DNA from: Streptomyces flavotricini
GTDB lineage: Bacteria; Actinomycetota; Actinomycetes; Streptomycetales; Streptomycetaceae
Assembly (NCBI RefSeq): GCF_020639365.1
Contig: NZ_JAINUL010000001.1
Coordinates: 7,228,211 to 7,292,210 of the forward strand
DNA length: 64,000 nucleotides
Reading direction: 5' to 3'
Below are positions 8,450-17,270 of this stretch, piece by piece. The position numbers and the translations under genes were made by a program. Positions within the stretch are counted from its first letter, which is position 1. Every line of letters starts with the position of its first letter. The notes under the pieces were generated by a model, which saw nothing but the letters and a program-made list of their open reading frames with translations, did no database searches and had not been told where the DNA came from.

Positions 8450-9090
8450 TCGCCGAGGACTCGGTGCTGCTGCGAATAGGGCTGGTGAAGGTCCTCGAAA
8501 TGGCCGGATTCGAGGTGGCCGCCGAGACGGGGGACGCCGAGGCCCTGCTCGCCGCCGTGGCCGCGCACGAACCCGACCTCGCCCTGGTCGACGTGCGCAT
8601 GCCGCCCGGATTCACCGACGAGGGCGTGCGCGCGGCCCTGATGATCCGCCAACAGTGGCCGGCTACCTCGGTCCTGCTGCTCTCGCAGTACGTGGAGGAG
8701 CGTTACGCGGCCGATCTGCTGGCCGGTCGGGCCGGGGGCATCGGGTACCTGCTCAAGCAGCGCGTCGCCGACGTCGAGGAGTTCATCGACGCCGTCAGAC
8801 GGGTCGCGGCCGGCGGCACCGCCCTCGATCCGCAGGTGGTCTCGCAGCTTCTGCTGCGGCGCGGCGGGGGCATCGACCCGCTGGAGCGGCTCACCCCGCG
8901 GGAACGGGAGGTGCTCGCGCTGATGGCCGAGGGGCGCTCCAACGCGGGGATCGCGGCGCAGCTCGTGGTCGGCGAGAGTGCGGTCGCCAAGCACATCAAC
9001 AACATCCTGGCCAAGCTGGACCTGCCGCAGGCCGACGGCGACCACCGTCGGGTGCTGGCGGTCCTGCGCTTCCTGGACGGCACCTCGTGA
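8437..9090 (+). CDS. LuxR/NarL-family response regulator, 217 aa
   Basis: Starts at GTG 8437 inside the kinase gene, behind a GGAG site. The receiver domain (residues 1-120) has the acidic pair E7/D8, the phospho-acceptor Asp52 in LALVDVRMPP, and the conserved Lys in GYLLKQRV. The C-terminus (about 150-205) is a LuxR-type helix-turn-helix, LTPREREVLALMAEGRSN then SAVAKHINNILAKL. It should act as the cytosolic transcription factor partner of the upstream kinase. Its stop overlaps the start of the DUF4097 gene as GTGA, so three genes form one translational unit. Confidence 0.92.
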   Translation: MRAVIAEDSVLLRIGLVKVLEMAGFEVAAETGDAEALLAAVAAHEPDLALVDVRMPPGFTDEGVRAALMIRQQWPATSVLLLSQYVEERYAADLLAGRAGGIGYLLKQRVADVEEFIDAVRRVAAGGTALDPQVVSQLLLRRGGGIDPLERLTPREREVLALMAEGRSNAGIAAQLVVGESAVAKHINNILAKLDLPQADGDHRRVLAVLRFLDGTS

Positions 9091-9899
9091 GCGGGGGCGG
9101 CGGCGGGAGTCCCCGGCGTCCCCGGCGTGCGGCGTGGGTCGTGGCCGCGGCCCTGAGCGCCGTGCTCGTCGTTGCCCCCGCCACCTGGCAGGTCTGGTCG
9201 TACGCCGCAGGCGAGCGCGGGAGCGCGACGCTGAGCGGCGGCAGCGGCGAACGGCCGGTGTCCGCCGTGGAGATCGACGCGGGTGGCGCCGACGTGCGCA
9301 TCACCCCCCGCTCCGACGGGCAGGTCGTCTACCGGGCCGAGACGCGCTGGTCGATGGCGGCTCCGGACATCGAGGAGAGCTGGCTCGGCGACACCCTGAA
9401 GCTGACGCCGCGCTGCCCGGCGGCCGCGGACTTCGTGGCCTCCGGCATCGGCTGCTCGGTCGACCTGGGCGTCACCGTGCCCGCCGGCATGCCGGTGAAG
9501 GTCACCGCGGGCTCCGGCACGGTGGTGGTCAGCGGGCTGGGCGGGGCCGTCGACGCCTCGGTCGGTGCCGGGACGCTCCGGCTGAGCGCGCTGCGCGGGC
9601 CGCTGCGGGCGAGCGTGGGCGCGGGCTCGCTCGAAGCCACCGGACTCAGCTCGCCGGAGGCCGAGGTCCGGGCCGGGGCGGGCTCGGCCGTCGTCCGGTT
9701 CGCCGCCCCGCCGGAGCGGGTCACCGCCCGGGCGGGTGCGGGGCGGCTCCGGCTCACCGTGCCGGCGGAGACCCGCTTCCGGGTCACGGCCCGGGCCGGG
9801 GCGGGCCGTTGCGACGTCGCGCCCGGCCTGCACGATCCGGCGGCGCCGGGCCGTCTGGACATCGCGGCGGACGCGGGCCACGCGGAGGCGGGCTACTGA
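9087..9899 (+). CDS. Membrane-anchored DUF4097-family protein, 270 aa
   Basis: GTG 9087 overlaps the response-regulator stop. One N-terminal hydrophobic helix (about residues 17-38) anchors a large extracytoplasmic domain. The domain consists of repeating short beta-strands rich in Gly and Ala, such as VGAGTLRLSALRG, VGAGSLEATGL and RAGAGRLRLTV, the DUF4097 right-handed beta-helix-like pattern also seen beside LiaRS-type envelope-stress systems. In the family it is often a partner of two-component systems; here the coupling to the kinase and regulator supports a role in signal input or response at the cell surface. This is inference, as no direct function is known. Confidence 0.8.
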   Translation: MSGGGGGSPRRPRRAAWVVAAALSAVLVVAPATWQVWSYAAGERGSATLSGGSGERPVSAVEIDAGGADVRITPRSDGQVVYRAETRWSMAAPDIEESWLGDTLKLTPRCPAAADFVASGIGCSVDLGVTVPAGMPVKVTAGSGTVVVSGLGGAVDASVGAGTLRLSALRGPLRASVGAGSLEATGLSSPEAEVRAGAGSAVVRFAAPPERVTARAGAGRLRLTVPAETRFRVTARAGAGRCDVAPGLHDPAAPGRLDIAADAGHAEAGY

Positions 9900-9920
9900 G
9901 GTCCGCCTCCGCGCGGGTGT

Positions 9921-9953
9921 CCGGCGGCCGACGCGGGGTGCCGCGGCCGCCGG
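9921..9953. terminator. GC-rich hairpin between convergent operons
   Basis: Perfect 10-bp arms, CCGGCGGCCG at 9921-9930 and CGGCCGCCGG at 9944-9953, are separated by a 13-base loop and lie between the stops of two convergent genes. It could terminate both. There is no U-tract, as is common in streptomycetes. Confidence 0.6.
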
Positions 9954-9958
9954 GGCGG

Positions 9959-10789
9959 TCAGCCGCGGGGCGGGACCCCGGAGGGGCGGCCCCTGCCGCG
10001 GGTGAGGGAGTACCCGAAGATGCCGGCGAGGGCGCCGAGGACCCCGCCCGCCGCCGTCCAGATCCAGCGGTCGGACCACCGGCCGCCGGACCAGCCGTCG
10101 GCCGGCTCGGCAGCGGCCGCCGGCCGGTCCGAACCGCCGGTGCCCGCCTGCGCGGTCTTGCCGATGCCGGGTACGAGCGGCTTCGCCAGCGCGCCGTCCA
10201 CCGCGAAGGCACCTCCCGTGTCCCGGGTGGAGGTCTCGACCTCGGCCCGTACGGGAAGGCCGAGGTCCTCCTCCGCCACGCCGACCACCGTCAGGCGGAC
10301 GTAGTAGCTTCCGGGCAGCGGGTCGTTGGCCCAGGGCTCCGCACCCGGGCGGACCGTGCGCAGCGTGCAGGACAGCTCCACCGAGGCGGTCTCCTTGGCG
10401 GCCGCGGCCTGCTGCGTGCCGTAGGTGCACGCCTGGCGGCGGCGCAGCCCGTCGTAGACGTCGAGCTGCCACGTCGAGGCGGAGTGCCGGTTCGCCGCCG
10501 GAGGCAGCTTCACCGTGGCCTTGACCGTGGCCCGCTGCCCCGAGTCCAGCGGGACCACCCAGTACAGGTAGTCACCCGTGGACGCCTCGGCCGTGGCCCG
10601 CTGGCCCGGCCGGATCGCCGTGGCGGTACGGAAGGCCGTGCCCGCCTCGGTCGGCCCGGAGGCCTTGCCGCCCGGGCTCGCGCTCGTACTCGCGCCGGCC
10701 GACGGGGTGTCGGCCAGGGCGGAGCCCGCCATGCCGAGCACACCGCCCGCGGCGAGGGCGGCGGCGGTCAGTATGCGTACGGTACGCAT
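9959..10789 (-). CDS. Secreted, C-terminally membrane-anchored surface protein, 276 aa
   Basis: A signal peptide (about residues 1-26, ending GSALA) is followed by an extracellular domain whose first half (GQRATAEASTGDYLYWVVPLDSGQ) resembles a beta-sandwich. A Ser/Ala/Pro-rich linker, a C-terminal transmembrane helix (WIWTAAGGVLGALAGIFGYS) and a basic tail follow. It overlaps the VWA-protein gene by one base (TGATG), so the two are co-translated, and both have the same type-I membrane layout. They probably form a cell-surface complex. I do not recognise a characterised homologue. Confidence 0.75.
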   Translation of the reverse strand: MRTVRILTAAALAAGGVLGMAGSALADTPSAGASTSASPGGKASGPTEAGTAFRTATAIRPGQRATAEASTGDYLYWVVPLDSGQRATVKATVKLPPAANRHSASTWQLDVYDGLRRRQACTYGTQQAAAAKETASVELSCTLRTVRPGAEPWANDPLPGSYYVRLTVVGVAEEDLGLPVRAEVETSTRDTGGAFAVDGALAKPLVPGIGKTAQAGTGGSDRPAAAAEPADGWSGGRWSDRWIWTAAGGVLGALAGIFGYSLTRGRGRPSGVPPRG

Positions 10790-12069
10790 CAGTTGGTCCT
10801 CCAGACCGAGATACGCCAGCGGGAGACCCAGCCCCACAGCAGGCCGGCGACGAGGCCCGCGAGCACCAGCACGCCGAGCAGCCACCAGCCGCGGCCGAGA
10901 CCGAACGCCGCCGCGTCGGAGGCGTCGTCGGGCCCGTCCACCACGTCGATGGTGAGCTCGACGGGCAGGCCCGGCGTGGTCTTGACCGAGGCGGGGGCCG
11001 AGAAGGAGTTGCTGACCTGGAGGCAGACGGTCTCCACCGCCTGCTTGCCGTCGCCGTCCTCGTCGGAGTCGTCGACCTCGGCCTTCGGGTAGCGCAGACC
11101 GGTCGAGATCATGTCGGTGCGTCCGTCGCCCGCCTCCGAGCCGCGGACGATCTCCCGCCCGTGCACGGTGGTGGCCCGCAGCATGACCCCGTAGTCGTTG
11201 TTGACGGCCCGGTCGGCGGCGACGCTCACCGAAGCGCGCAGCTCCTGGCCTGGCTTGACGTCCACCCGGTACCAGCGGTGCTCGCCGAAGGTCTCGCGGT
11301 CGGTGTAGAGGCCCGCGCCGAGCTGCGGGGCGCCGGCGCACTGCTTGGCGCCCTCGGTCGCCACCGGGGTGACGACCGGGGTCGCCGCCCGGTCCACCAA
11401 CTGCTTGACGCGGCCGGAGAGTTCGGCGGTGTGCTGTACCGAGGTGTAGGTGCCGCCGGTGGCCTCGGCGATGCAGATCAGCTGGTTGCGCGTCTTGGCG
11501 TCGGGGACGAGTCCGAGCGTGTCGATGACGAGGTGGATGCCCTGGGCCGCGATGTCACGGGCCACTTCGCACGGGTCGAGCGGGGCACAGGTGTCCTCGC
11601 CGTCGGTGATGAGCACGATCCGCCGGGTGGCGTCGCCGCCCTTGAGGTCCTCGGCCGCGCCCAGCAGGGCCGGCCCGATCGGCGTCCAGCCGGTGGGGGC
11701 CAGGGTGGCCACCGCCGTCTTCGCCTCGGTCCGGTCGAGCTTGCCGACCGGGTAGAGCTGCTTGGTGTCCTTGCAGCCGAGCTGCCGGTCGTCACCGGGA
11801 TAGGTGGCCCCGAGGGTCCGTATCCCGAGCCGTACCTCGTCGGGCGTGGCGTCCAGCACCTCGTTGAAGGCCTGCTTCGCCGCGGCCATCCGGGACTTGC
11901 CGTCGATGTCGGTCGCCCGCATCGAGCCGCTGACGTCGAGGACCAGCTCGACCTTGGGGGACTCCTTCGCCACCGGTTCGCCGGCGGCGGCATTCGCCGG
12001 GAAGAGCCCGACCGCCAGAGTGGCCAACAGGCCACAGGCCCCGGCCGCCACCCATTTTCTTGTGATCAT
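10789..12069 (-). CDS. Secreted VWA-domain protein with C-terminal membrane anchor, 426 aa
   Basis: The ATG at 12069 starts a signal peptide (ITRKWVAAGACGLLATLAVG, cleavage near ANA). A von Willebrand factor A domain follows (about residues 38-225) with a full MIDAS: DVSGS, the Thr in TGWTPIGPAL and the Asp in ITDGEDTC, so it should bind a divalent metal and a protein ligand. A second beta-rich domain (about 255-385) ends in a transmembrane helix and a basic tail. The next gene begins at its stop codon with a similar anchored layout. The pair may act in adhesion or surface-complex assembly; ligands are unknown. Confidence 0.85.
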   Translation of the reverse strand: MITRKWVAAGACGLLATLAVGLFPANAAAGEPVAKESPKVELVLDVSGSMRATDIDGKSRMAAAKQAFNEVLDATPDEVRLGIRTLGATYPGDDRQLGCKDTKQLYPVGKLDRTEAKTAVATLAPTGWTPIGPALLGAAEDLKGGDATRRIVLITDGEDTCAPLDPCEVARDIAAQGIHLVIDTLGLVPDAKTRNQLICIAEATGGTYTSVQHTAELSGRVKQLVDRAATPVVTPVATEGAKQCAGAPQLGAGLYTDRETFGEHRWYRVDVKPGQELRASVSVAADRAVNNDYGVMLRATTVHGREIVRGSEAGDGRTDMISTGLRYPKAEVDDSDEDGDGKQAVETVCLQVSNSFSAPASVKTTPGLPVELTIDVVDGPDDASDAAAFGLGRGWWLLGVLVLAGLVAGLLWGWVSRWRISVWRTN

Positions 12070-12221
12070 CGCCGGATCGTATTGAGGATCCGCCCCCGGG
12101 ACCAAAACGCTCCGGTCACCCTGCCCGCCCCGGCGCCCGCCGGGGCCGACCTGCCGTCCGCGGCGGGCGCGGCTACCCTGGACGGGGGGACGGTTCGCAG
12201 TGCCCCGACGGAGGCGATCCC

Positions 12222-12500
12222 ATGAGACGACGCCATCACTTCCACATCGATCATGCCGGGCACTCCGTCAGCGCCACCGTCGAGACCGGCCACCACGTCG
12301 AGGTGGAGATCCTGGTCGACGGCAAGGAGACCGGGCACGGCTCCACGCACCACGACCGGCCCGTCACCGTGCAGGTGGAGCTGCCGACCGATCCGCCCAC
12401 ACCGGTGTCCGTACGCGCGACACCGGGGCCCGGCGTCCCGCGCTGCGTCCTGGAGGTCCCGGACGCCGTTCCCCAGGTCATGTCCCCGCGCCGCTACTGA
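12222..12500 (+). CDS. Small hypothetical protein rich in His and Val, 92 aa
   Basis: Has a GGAGG-like site (gacggaggcg) ahead of ATG 12222 and good third-position GC. The product has no signal peptide or membrane helix. It reads as alternating beta-strand residues (HSVSATVETGHHVEVEILVDG, then PVTVQVELPTDPP) with several histidines in the first half, so a small beta-sandwich is likely. It is divergent from the VWA gene and followed by a large terminator hairpin. I do not recognise the family. Confidence 0.65.
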   Translation: MRRRHHFHIDHAGHSVSATVETGHHVEVEILVDGKETGHGSTHHDRPVTVQVELPTDPPTPVSVRATPGPGVPRCVLEVPDAVPQVMSPRRY

Positions 12501-12501
12501 C

Positions 12502-12540
12502 GACGCCCGCCGACGCCTGACGCCCGACGCCCGCCGACGC
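12502..12540. repeat. 15-bp direct repeat after the small gene
   Basis: GACGCCCGCCGACGC occurs at 12502-12516 and again at 12526-12540, separated by 9 bases, directly after the stop at 12500. It is probably a local slippage duplication, with no function proposed. Confidence 0.6.
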
Positions 12541-12543
12541 GGC

Positions 12544-12590
12544 CGGGCGGCACGCGCCCCGGCCGCGAGGCCGGGGCTCATGCCGCCCGG
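12544..12590. terminator. Nested double hairpin, bidirectional terminator
   Basis: Outer arms CCGGGCGGCA and TGCCGCCCGG (12544-12553, 12581-12590) enclose an inner stem, GCCCCGGCC and GGCCGGGGC, around a GCGA tetraloop. It lies between the convergent small gene (end 12500) and the protease gene (end 12611), so it can serve both strands. Confidence 0.75.
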
Positions 12591-12610
12591 AAGCGGGGAT
12601 CGGACGGGCG

Positions 12611-15600
12611 TCAGCTCGCCTGGAGGGTGACGTCGTCCACGACGAAGGAGGTCTGGAGGGACTGGTCCTCCACGCCCTGGAACTTCAGGGTGACGGTCTG
12701 GCCGGCGAACCGGGACACGTCGTAGCTCTTGAGCACGTAGCCCGGGGCCGCGTCCAGGTTGGACAGGGTCTCCAGGGTCTGGCCGCCCACCGAGACGGTG
12801 AACCGGTCGTAGACCACGCTCTCGTCCTCATCGGTGTCGATGTGGAGGTAGAAGGCGAGCCGGGCCGTGGCGCAGCCGGCCGGAAGGGCCAGCGACTGCG
12901 AGGCACTGTCCGTGTGGGAGGCGCCGTAGCCGTTCAGCCACGCCATGTACGCGCCGCTGTGCGAGACCTGGCCGGACTGGTTGGTGACGACCCCCGCGGT
13001 GGCGGTCCACGGGCTGCTGCCGCTCTCGAAGCCGCCGTTGACCACGACCTGCTTCGGGGTGCACGTACCCCCGCCGCCGCCGACGGTCAGGGTGTAGGTG
13101 GTGCTGTGCGCGACCGTGCCGGTACCGGTGACGGTCAGGGTGTAGGTGCCCGCCGCGGTGGCCGCGCCGACCTGCACGGTGAGCGTCGAGGAGCCGCCGG
13201 ACTGCACGGAGGAGGGGCTGAGCGTCGCGGTCACCCCGGACGGGGCGCCGGAGACCGACAGGGCGAGGGTCTGCGGGCTGCCGCTCACGGTGGTGGTGTT
13301 CACCGTGGAGGTGACGCTGGTGCCCGGGGTGGCGGAGCCGGCGGCCGGTGAGGTGGCGATCGAGAAGTCCTGTGCCGGGGTGTCGCCGCCGACGGCCTGC
13401 TTCCAGATCGCGTAGGCCACGCCGTCGGCGCTGCGGTCCAGCACCGTGGCGTTGATGTTGCCGGTCGTGTCGCAGGAGCTGTGGTAGCAGGAGTCGTACG
13501 CCGCGTTCGCGGTGCCGCCCCACTTGGTCGCCTGTGCCGAGGTCTTGCGGGCGCTGGCGCCGGCCGCGTAGCCGGAGGTGGGGATGCCGCCCTGCTGGAA
13601 GGAGTAGTCGTCGCTGCGGCCCTGGCCCTCGGTGTTCTCCTCGGGGGCGAGGTTCAGAGAGGCCCAGTACGCCTTCAGGGGTGCGGCCGTGGTCGAGTTG
13701 AGGTTGTTGATGAAGTAGCCGCCGTTGGGCGAGCCGACCATGTCGAAGTTGTAGTAGCCCTTGATGGCGGCCTTCTCGGCGCTGCTGAGCCGGCCCACGT
13801 AGAACTCCGAGCCGTTCAGGCCCTGCTCCTCGTCGGTCCACCAGGCGAACCGCACGTGCTTGGTCAGGGTGGGGTTCTTCTGCGCGAGGACGAGCGCGTT
13901 CTCCAGCAGGGTCGCGGAGCCCGAGCCGTTGTCGTTGATGCCGGGGCCCGCGGAGACGCTGTCGAGATGGGCGCCGAACATGACGGTCTGGTCGGCCGGG
14001 CCGCCGGGCCAGTCCGCGATCAGGTTGTTGGACGGGTAGGTGCACGAGGTGCAGTTCTGCTCGGTGACGGTGAAGCCGGCCGCCTGCAGCTTGCCCTTGA
14101 TGTACGCCACGGACTGGGTGTAACCGGCGCTGCCCGCCCGGCGGTTGCCGCCGTTCTGCGAGGCGATGGCGTTCAGCTGGGTCAGATGCGCCTGGACGTC
14201 GGCCACGTTGATGTTCGGCGGGTCGTTCCCGGGCTGGGTGCCGCCGACGTTCAGCGCGTAGTCGACGGTGTGCGCGAGGCTCGGGCCCTGGCCCTTGACC
14301 GTGATGGTGGAGGACCCGGGCGCCGCGTTGGCCGTGGCGGAGAGGGTCAGCGTCGAGGACTGGCCGGACTGCACGGTGGCCGGGTTGAAGGAGGCGCTCA
14401 CCCCGGACGGCAGGCCGGTGGCGGTGAGGGTCACCTGCTGCGCCTGGCCGGTGGTGGTGCTGGTGGCCACGGTGGTGGTGACCGAGGCGCCCTGCTGGAC
14501 GCTGCCCGCGGACGGGTTCAGCGCCATCGAGAAGTCGTCGTTCTGCCCGCTCGGGGTGCAGGTCGGGTCGCCGGACTGGGCGGGCACGCTGATCGCGTCC
14601 CAGGCGGCCTTGGTCCTGGTGAAGAGGTTGCAGGTGGCCGGGTCCAGCGATTTGGCGGAGCTGAGGGTCGCCGTCCGGTACTTCTTGTACGACATGCTGC
14701 TGGTCTTGAGCAGCATGCCGCCGTAGAAGATCTTGCCGGCGGTCTGCACGCCCACGCCGGTGACCGTGGACTGGTTGCAGGTGGGGCTGGTGGGCTTGCC
14801 GCCACCCGGGTTGCTGCCCTCGGCCAGCAGGTAGAACCAGTGGTTCAGGGGTCCCGCGGCCGCGTGCACCTCGGTGCCGGGTATCGCGGAGCTGTAGCAG
14901 GCCGGGTCGTTGTTGACGGCCGGCGGGTTGTACATGTTCCGGATCGGCCCGCGGCCCTGGAGATTGATCATCTCGCCGACGGTGTAGTCCGGGGTGTCGT
15001 ACGGGGCCGGCTCGTTGGCGTACGCCTCGGTCAGCGCGCCGAAGATGTCGCCGGTGCCCTCGCCGAGCCCGGACTCCTGTCCGCTGGTGCCGCCGGGGGT
15101 GTTGGAGTCGATGGCGTGCCCGTACTCGTGGCCCACCACGTCGATCCCGGCGATCCACTCGTTGGCGCTGTTGTGCCCGATCGTGACCGAGCTGCCGTCC
15201 CAGTACGCGTTGAGGTCGCTCAGGCCCACCTTGCCGGGGAAGCTGCGGCCGTTGCCGCTGACGCCGTTGCGGCCCAGCCACTGGCTCAGCATGTCCCACT
15301 GCTTCTGCGCGGCGAACATCAGGTCCGTGCAGCCGGTTTCCTTGGAGGTGGCGTTGCCCGTGCCCCAGGAGTCCGAGGACTTCGTGAACACGCTGCCGGT
15401 GCTGTAGTCGGCGCAGCTCAGGCCGGGCCGGTTCGGGTCGCGCAGCGAGTACGAGCCGCCCGAGGCGGTGGTGTCCAGGGTGAGCGGGTTCGGGCCGTTC
15501 CACTTGCTGGTCCCGCTGCCGGCGACGACCTCGTCGTGGCGGTCGACGACCTTGCCGGTGCGGGCGTCCACGAAGACGTGCAGCTTGCTGGGCGCGGTCT

Positions 15601-16129
15601 TGGTGTTGCCGGAGAGGACGGTCTCCCAGGCCAGTACCTGCTTGTCGTCCTTGATCTTGACGACGAGCCGGCTGTCGAGCACCTTGTCGACCTTGGCCAG
15701 CTCCGCCCGCGAGAGCGTCTCCGCCGCCTTCGCGCTGACGGAGGGGGTGGTCGCGATGTCGATCGCGGTCGTCGAGGCCGACTGGACGGCGCGTACACGG
15801 CCCTCGCCGTCGGCGAGGACGACGGCGTCGCCGCCGACGACCGGCAGCCCGCGGTAGCTGCGCTCGTAGGAGACGGAGTACAGGTCCTGCACCCAGGGGG
15901 TGACCAGGCGCCGGTCGTACTGCTGCTGGGGCGAGTTGACCAGGGTGTCGAGGCCGCTGCGGACCGCCGCGTCGGCGGCGGCGACCGCGCGCTCGGCGGA
16001 CTTGGCCTGCGGGGAGGGCGCGGGGGGCTGGGCCTGCGGCGAGGCGGAGGCGGCGGTGGCCAGCGTGCCGGCGAGGCTCGCCGTCAGCGCCATGGCCGCC
16101 ACGGAGGCCATCCATCTGGTGGGCTGCAA
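12611..16129 (-). CDS. Secreted double protease: M4 (thermolysin-type) fused to M28 aminopeptidase-type domain, about 1172 aa
   Basis: The TTG at 16129 is preferred because GGAGTGG lies 4 bases upstream and it gives a compact signal peptide; the in-frame ATG at 16204 would add 25 residues with no good ribosome-binding site. After an FTP/PepSY-like propeptide (about 40-200) comes an M4 metalloprotease domain with the zinc motif HEYGH (His334) and a downstream ESGLGEGTGD carrying the third ligand. A beta-sandwich spacer (QQGASVTTTV repeat) leads to an M28 domain with HLDSVS (His721), INDNGSG, TDEEQG and a C-terminal CYHSSCD. A second spacer and a jelly-roll domain (NGGFESGSSPW to the end) close the protein. 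It should be an exported endo- plus exopeptidase. A divergent LysR gene lies next to it. Confidence 0.88.
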   Translation of the reverse strand: MQPTRWMASVAAMALTASLAGTLATAASASPQAQPPAPSPQAKSAERAVAAADAAVRSGLDTLVNSPQQQYDRRLVTPWVQDLYSVSYERSYRGLPVVGGDAVVLADGEGRVRAVQSASTTAIDIATTPSVSAKAAETLSRAELAKVDKVLDSRLVVKIKDDKQVLAWETVLSGNTKTAPSKLHVFVDARTGKVVDRHDEVVAGSGTSKWNGPNPLTLDTTASGGSYSLRDPNRPGLSCADYSTGSVFTKSSDSWGTGNATSKETGCTDLMFAAQKQWDMLSQWLGRNGVSGNGRSFPGKVGLSDLNAYWDGSSVTIGHNSANEWIAGIDVVGHEYGHAIDSNTPGGTSGQESGLGEGTGDIFGALTEAYANEPAPYDTPDYTVGEMINLQGRGPIRNMYNPPAVNNDPACYSSAIPGTEVHAAAGPLNHWFYLLAEGSNPGGGKPTSPTCNQSTVTGVGVQTAGKIFYGGMLLKTSSMSYKKYRTATLSSAKSLDPATCNLFTRTKAAWDAISVPAQSGDPTCTPSGQNDDFSMALNPSAGSVQQGASVTTTVATSTTTGQAQQVTLTATGLPSGVSASFNPATVQSGQSSTLTLSATANAAPGSSTITVKGQGPSLAHTVDYALNVGGTQPGNDPPNINVADVQAHLTQLNAIASQNGGNRRAGSAGYTQSVAYIKGKLQAAGFTVTEQNCTSCTYPSNNLIADWPGGPADQTVMFGAHLDSVSAGPGINDNGSGSATLLENALVLAQKNPTLTKHVRFAWWTDEEQGLNGSEFYVGRLSSAEKAAIKGYYNFDMVGSPNGGYFINNLNSTTAAPLKAYWASLNLAPEENTEGQGRSDDYSFQQGGIPTSGYAAGASARKTSAQATKWGGTANAAYDSCYHSSCDTTGNINATVLDRSADGVAYAIWKQAVGGDTPAQDFSIATSPAAGSATPGTSVTSTVNTTTVSGSPQTLALSVSGAPSGVTATLSPSSVQSGGSSTLTVQVGAATAAGTYTLTVTGTGTVAHSTTYTLTVGGGGGTCTPKQVVVNGGFESGSSPWTATAGVVTNQSGQVSHSGAYMAWLNGYGASHTDSASQSLALPAGCATARLAFYLHIDTDEDESVVYDRFTVSVGGQTLETLSNLDAAPGYVLKSYDVSRFAGQTVTLKFQGVEDQSLQTSFVVDDVTLQAS

Positions 16130-16229
16130 GAGTCCACTCCGATCGTGTGGGGGGATCCGTCCAGGGGACGGGTGGGTGTTGGCGCCGAGTATGGGCGTGG
16201 ACATGGCGAGATTGGGACATCCCTGCGCA

Positions 16230-16247
16230 CATAAGGTCCGCGTTATG
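16230..16247. promoter_or_regulatory. Candidate LysR operator (inverted repeat)
   Basis: CATAA, eight bases, then TTATG form an inverted repeat with the T-N11-A character of LysR boxes. It lies between the protease gene and the LysR gene that starts at 16281. This geometry is the usual one for a LysR protein controlling itself and its divergent neighbour. Confidence 0.5.
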
Positions 16248-16280
16248 GTGCCGTGGGGTCACGCTGCGTAAGCTGCCGGA

Positions 16281-17240
16281 ATGCAGCTGGAGTTGAGACA
16301 TCTGCAAGCCGTGTGCCAGATAGCGGAGTCCGGGAGTCTGGGTGGCGCGGCCCGCCGGCTGGGGGTCTCCCAGCCCGCGCTCTCCGCGCAGCTGCGCAGG
16401 ATCGAGCGGGTCACGGGCGGCGAGCTCTTCGTCCGCGGCCGCAGCGGGGTGGAGCCCACCCCGCTGGGCCAGTTCGTCCTGGCCAAGGCGCGGCGCGTGC
16501 TCACCGAGATGGAGAGCCTCGGAGCCGAGACCCGAGCGATGGCGACCGACGCCCCGCTGCGGCTCGGATGCATCCTGCTCGTCCTGATCGACGGACTGCT
16601 CGCGCGGACGGACCTCGTCCTGTCCGGGCGGGAGATCACCGTCGACGTGGAGCACTCGGTGACCGCGCTCGTACGGATGCTCGGCGCGGGCCGGTACGAC
16701 GTCATCGTCTACGGCGAGGTCAACGACCACGAGGTGGCGCTGCCCCAGGGCACCCTGGCCCGGACCCTGGTGCCCAAGGAGCCGTTCTGCATCCGGATGT
16801 CCACCCGGCACCCGCTGGCAGGGCGGGAGGTCCTGGACCTCGCCGAACTGGCCGGCGAGCAGTGGATGACCCTCGTGGAGGACGACGACGGCGGCCCCGA
16901 GGCGCTGGTCGGGGCCTGTGCCAAGGCCGGCTTCGCCCCCTCCCTGCGTCACCGGATCACCGACCGCAAGATGCGCCACGACCTGGTGGCGGCGGGCCGC
17001 GCCATCTCCCTCACCCAGCCCACGGCCCCCGCGGTGGAGGGCACGGTGATGCGCCCGCTGCTCGGCACCCCGATCACGGGCCGTATCCGGCTCGCCTGGA
17101 ACCGTTCGGCGGTCTCCGCCGGGCAGGCGGACGTGCTCTACCGCGCGGCGGCCGGCGCGTACCTGGCCAACGTGGACAACAACCCCTTCCACCGGGCGTG
17201 GTGGAACGCCCACCCGGAGGCGCACCCGGTCCTGGGGTGA
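16281..17240 (+). CDS. LysR-family transcriptional regulator, 319 aa
   Basis: The N-terminal winged helix (MELRHL-type start, helix-turn-helix GSLGGAARRLGVSQPALSAQ at about 18-37) is typical of the LysR family. The C-terminal two-lobed effector domain (about 90-300) is complete. The gene is divergent from the secreted double protease and shares with it a 75-150 base intergenic region containing an ATAA/TTAT inverted repeat. It is therefore likely to regulate the protease and itself; the effector is unknown. The length is normal for the family. Confidence 0.88.
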   Translation: MQLELRHLQAVCQIAESGSLGGAARRLGVSQPALSAQLRRIERVTGGELFVRGRSGVEPTPLGQFVLAKARRVLTEMESLGAETRAMATDAPLRLGCILLVLIDGLLARTDLVLSGREITVDVEHSVTALVRMLGAGRYDVIVYGEVNDHEVALPQGTLARTLVPKEPFCIRMSTRHPLAGREVLDLAELAGEQWMTLVEDDDGGPEALVGACAKAGFAPSLRHRITDRKMRHDLVAAGRAISLTQPTAPAVEGTVMRPLLGTPITGRIRLAWNRSAVSAGQADVLYRAAAGAYLANVDNNPFHRAWWNAHPEAHPVLG

Positions 17241-17270
17241 GCGCGGGGGCTCGGCGGGCCTCGGCGGGCC

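Noticed and set aside
12828..17225. A 1465-codon open frame on the minus strand covering the protease and LysR genes
   Set aside because: It is a shadow frame: Arg/Gly/Pro-rich with no domain. It overlaps the M4-M28 protease and is antisense to LysR, both of which have clear motifs.
17241..17270. Terminator between the convergent LysR and TetR genes
   Set aside because: Only tandem TCGGCGGGCC repeats are present, with no stable hairpin.
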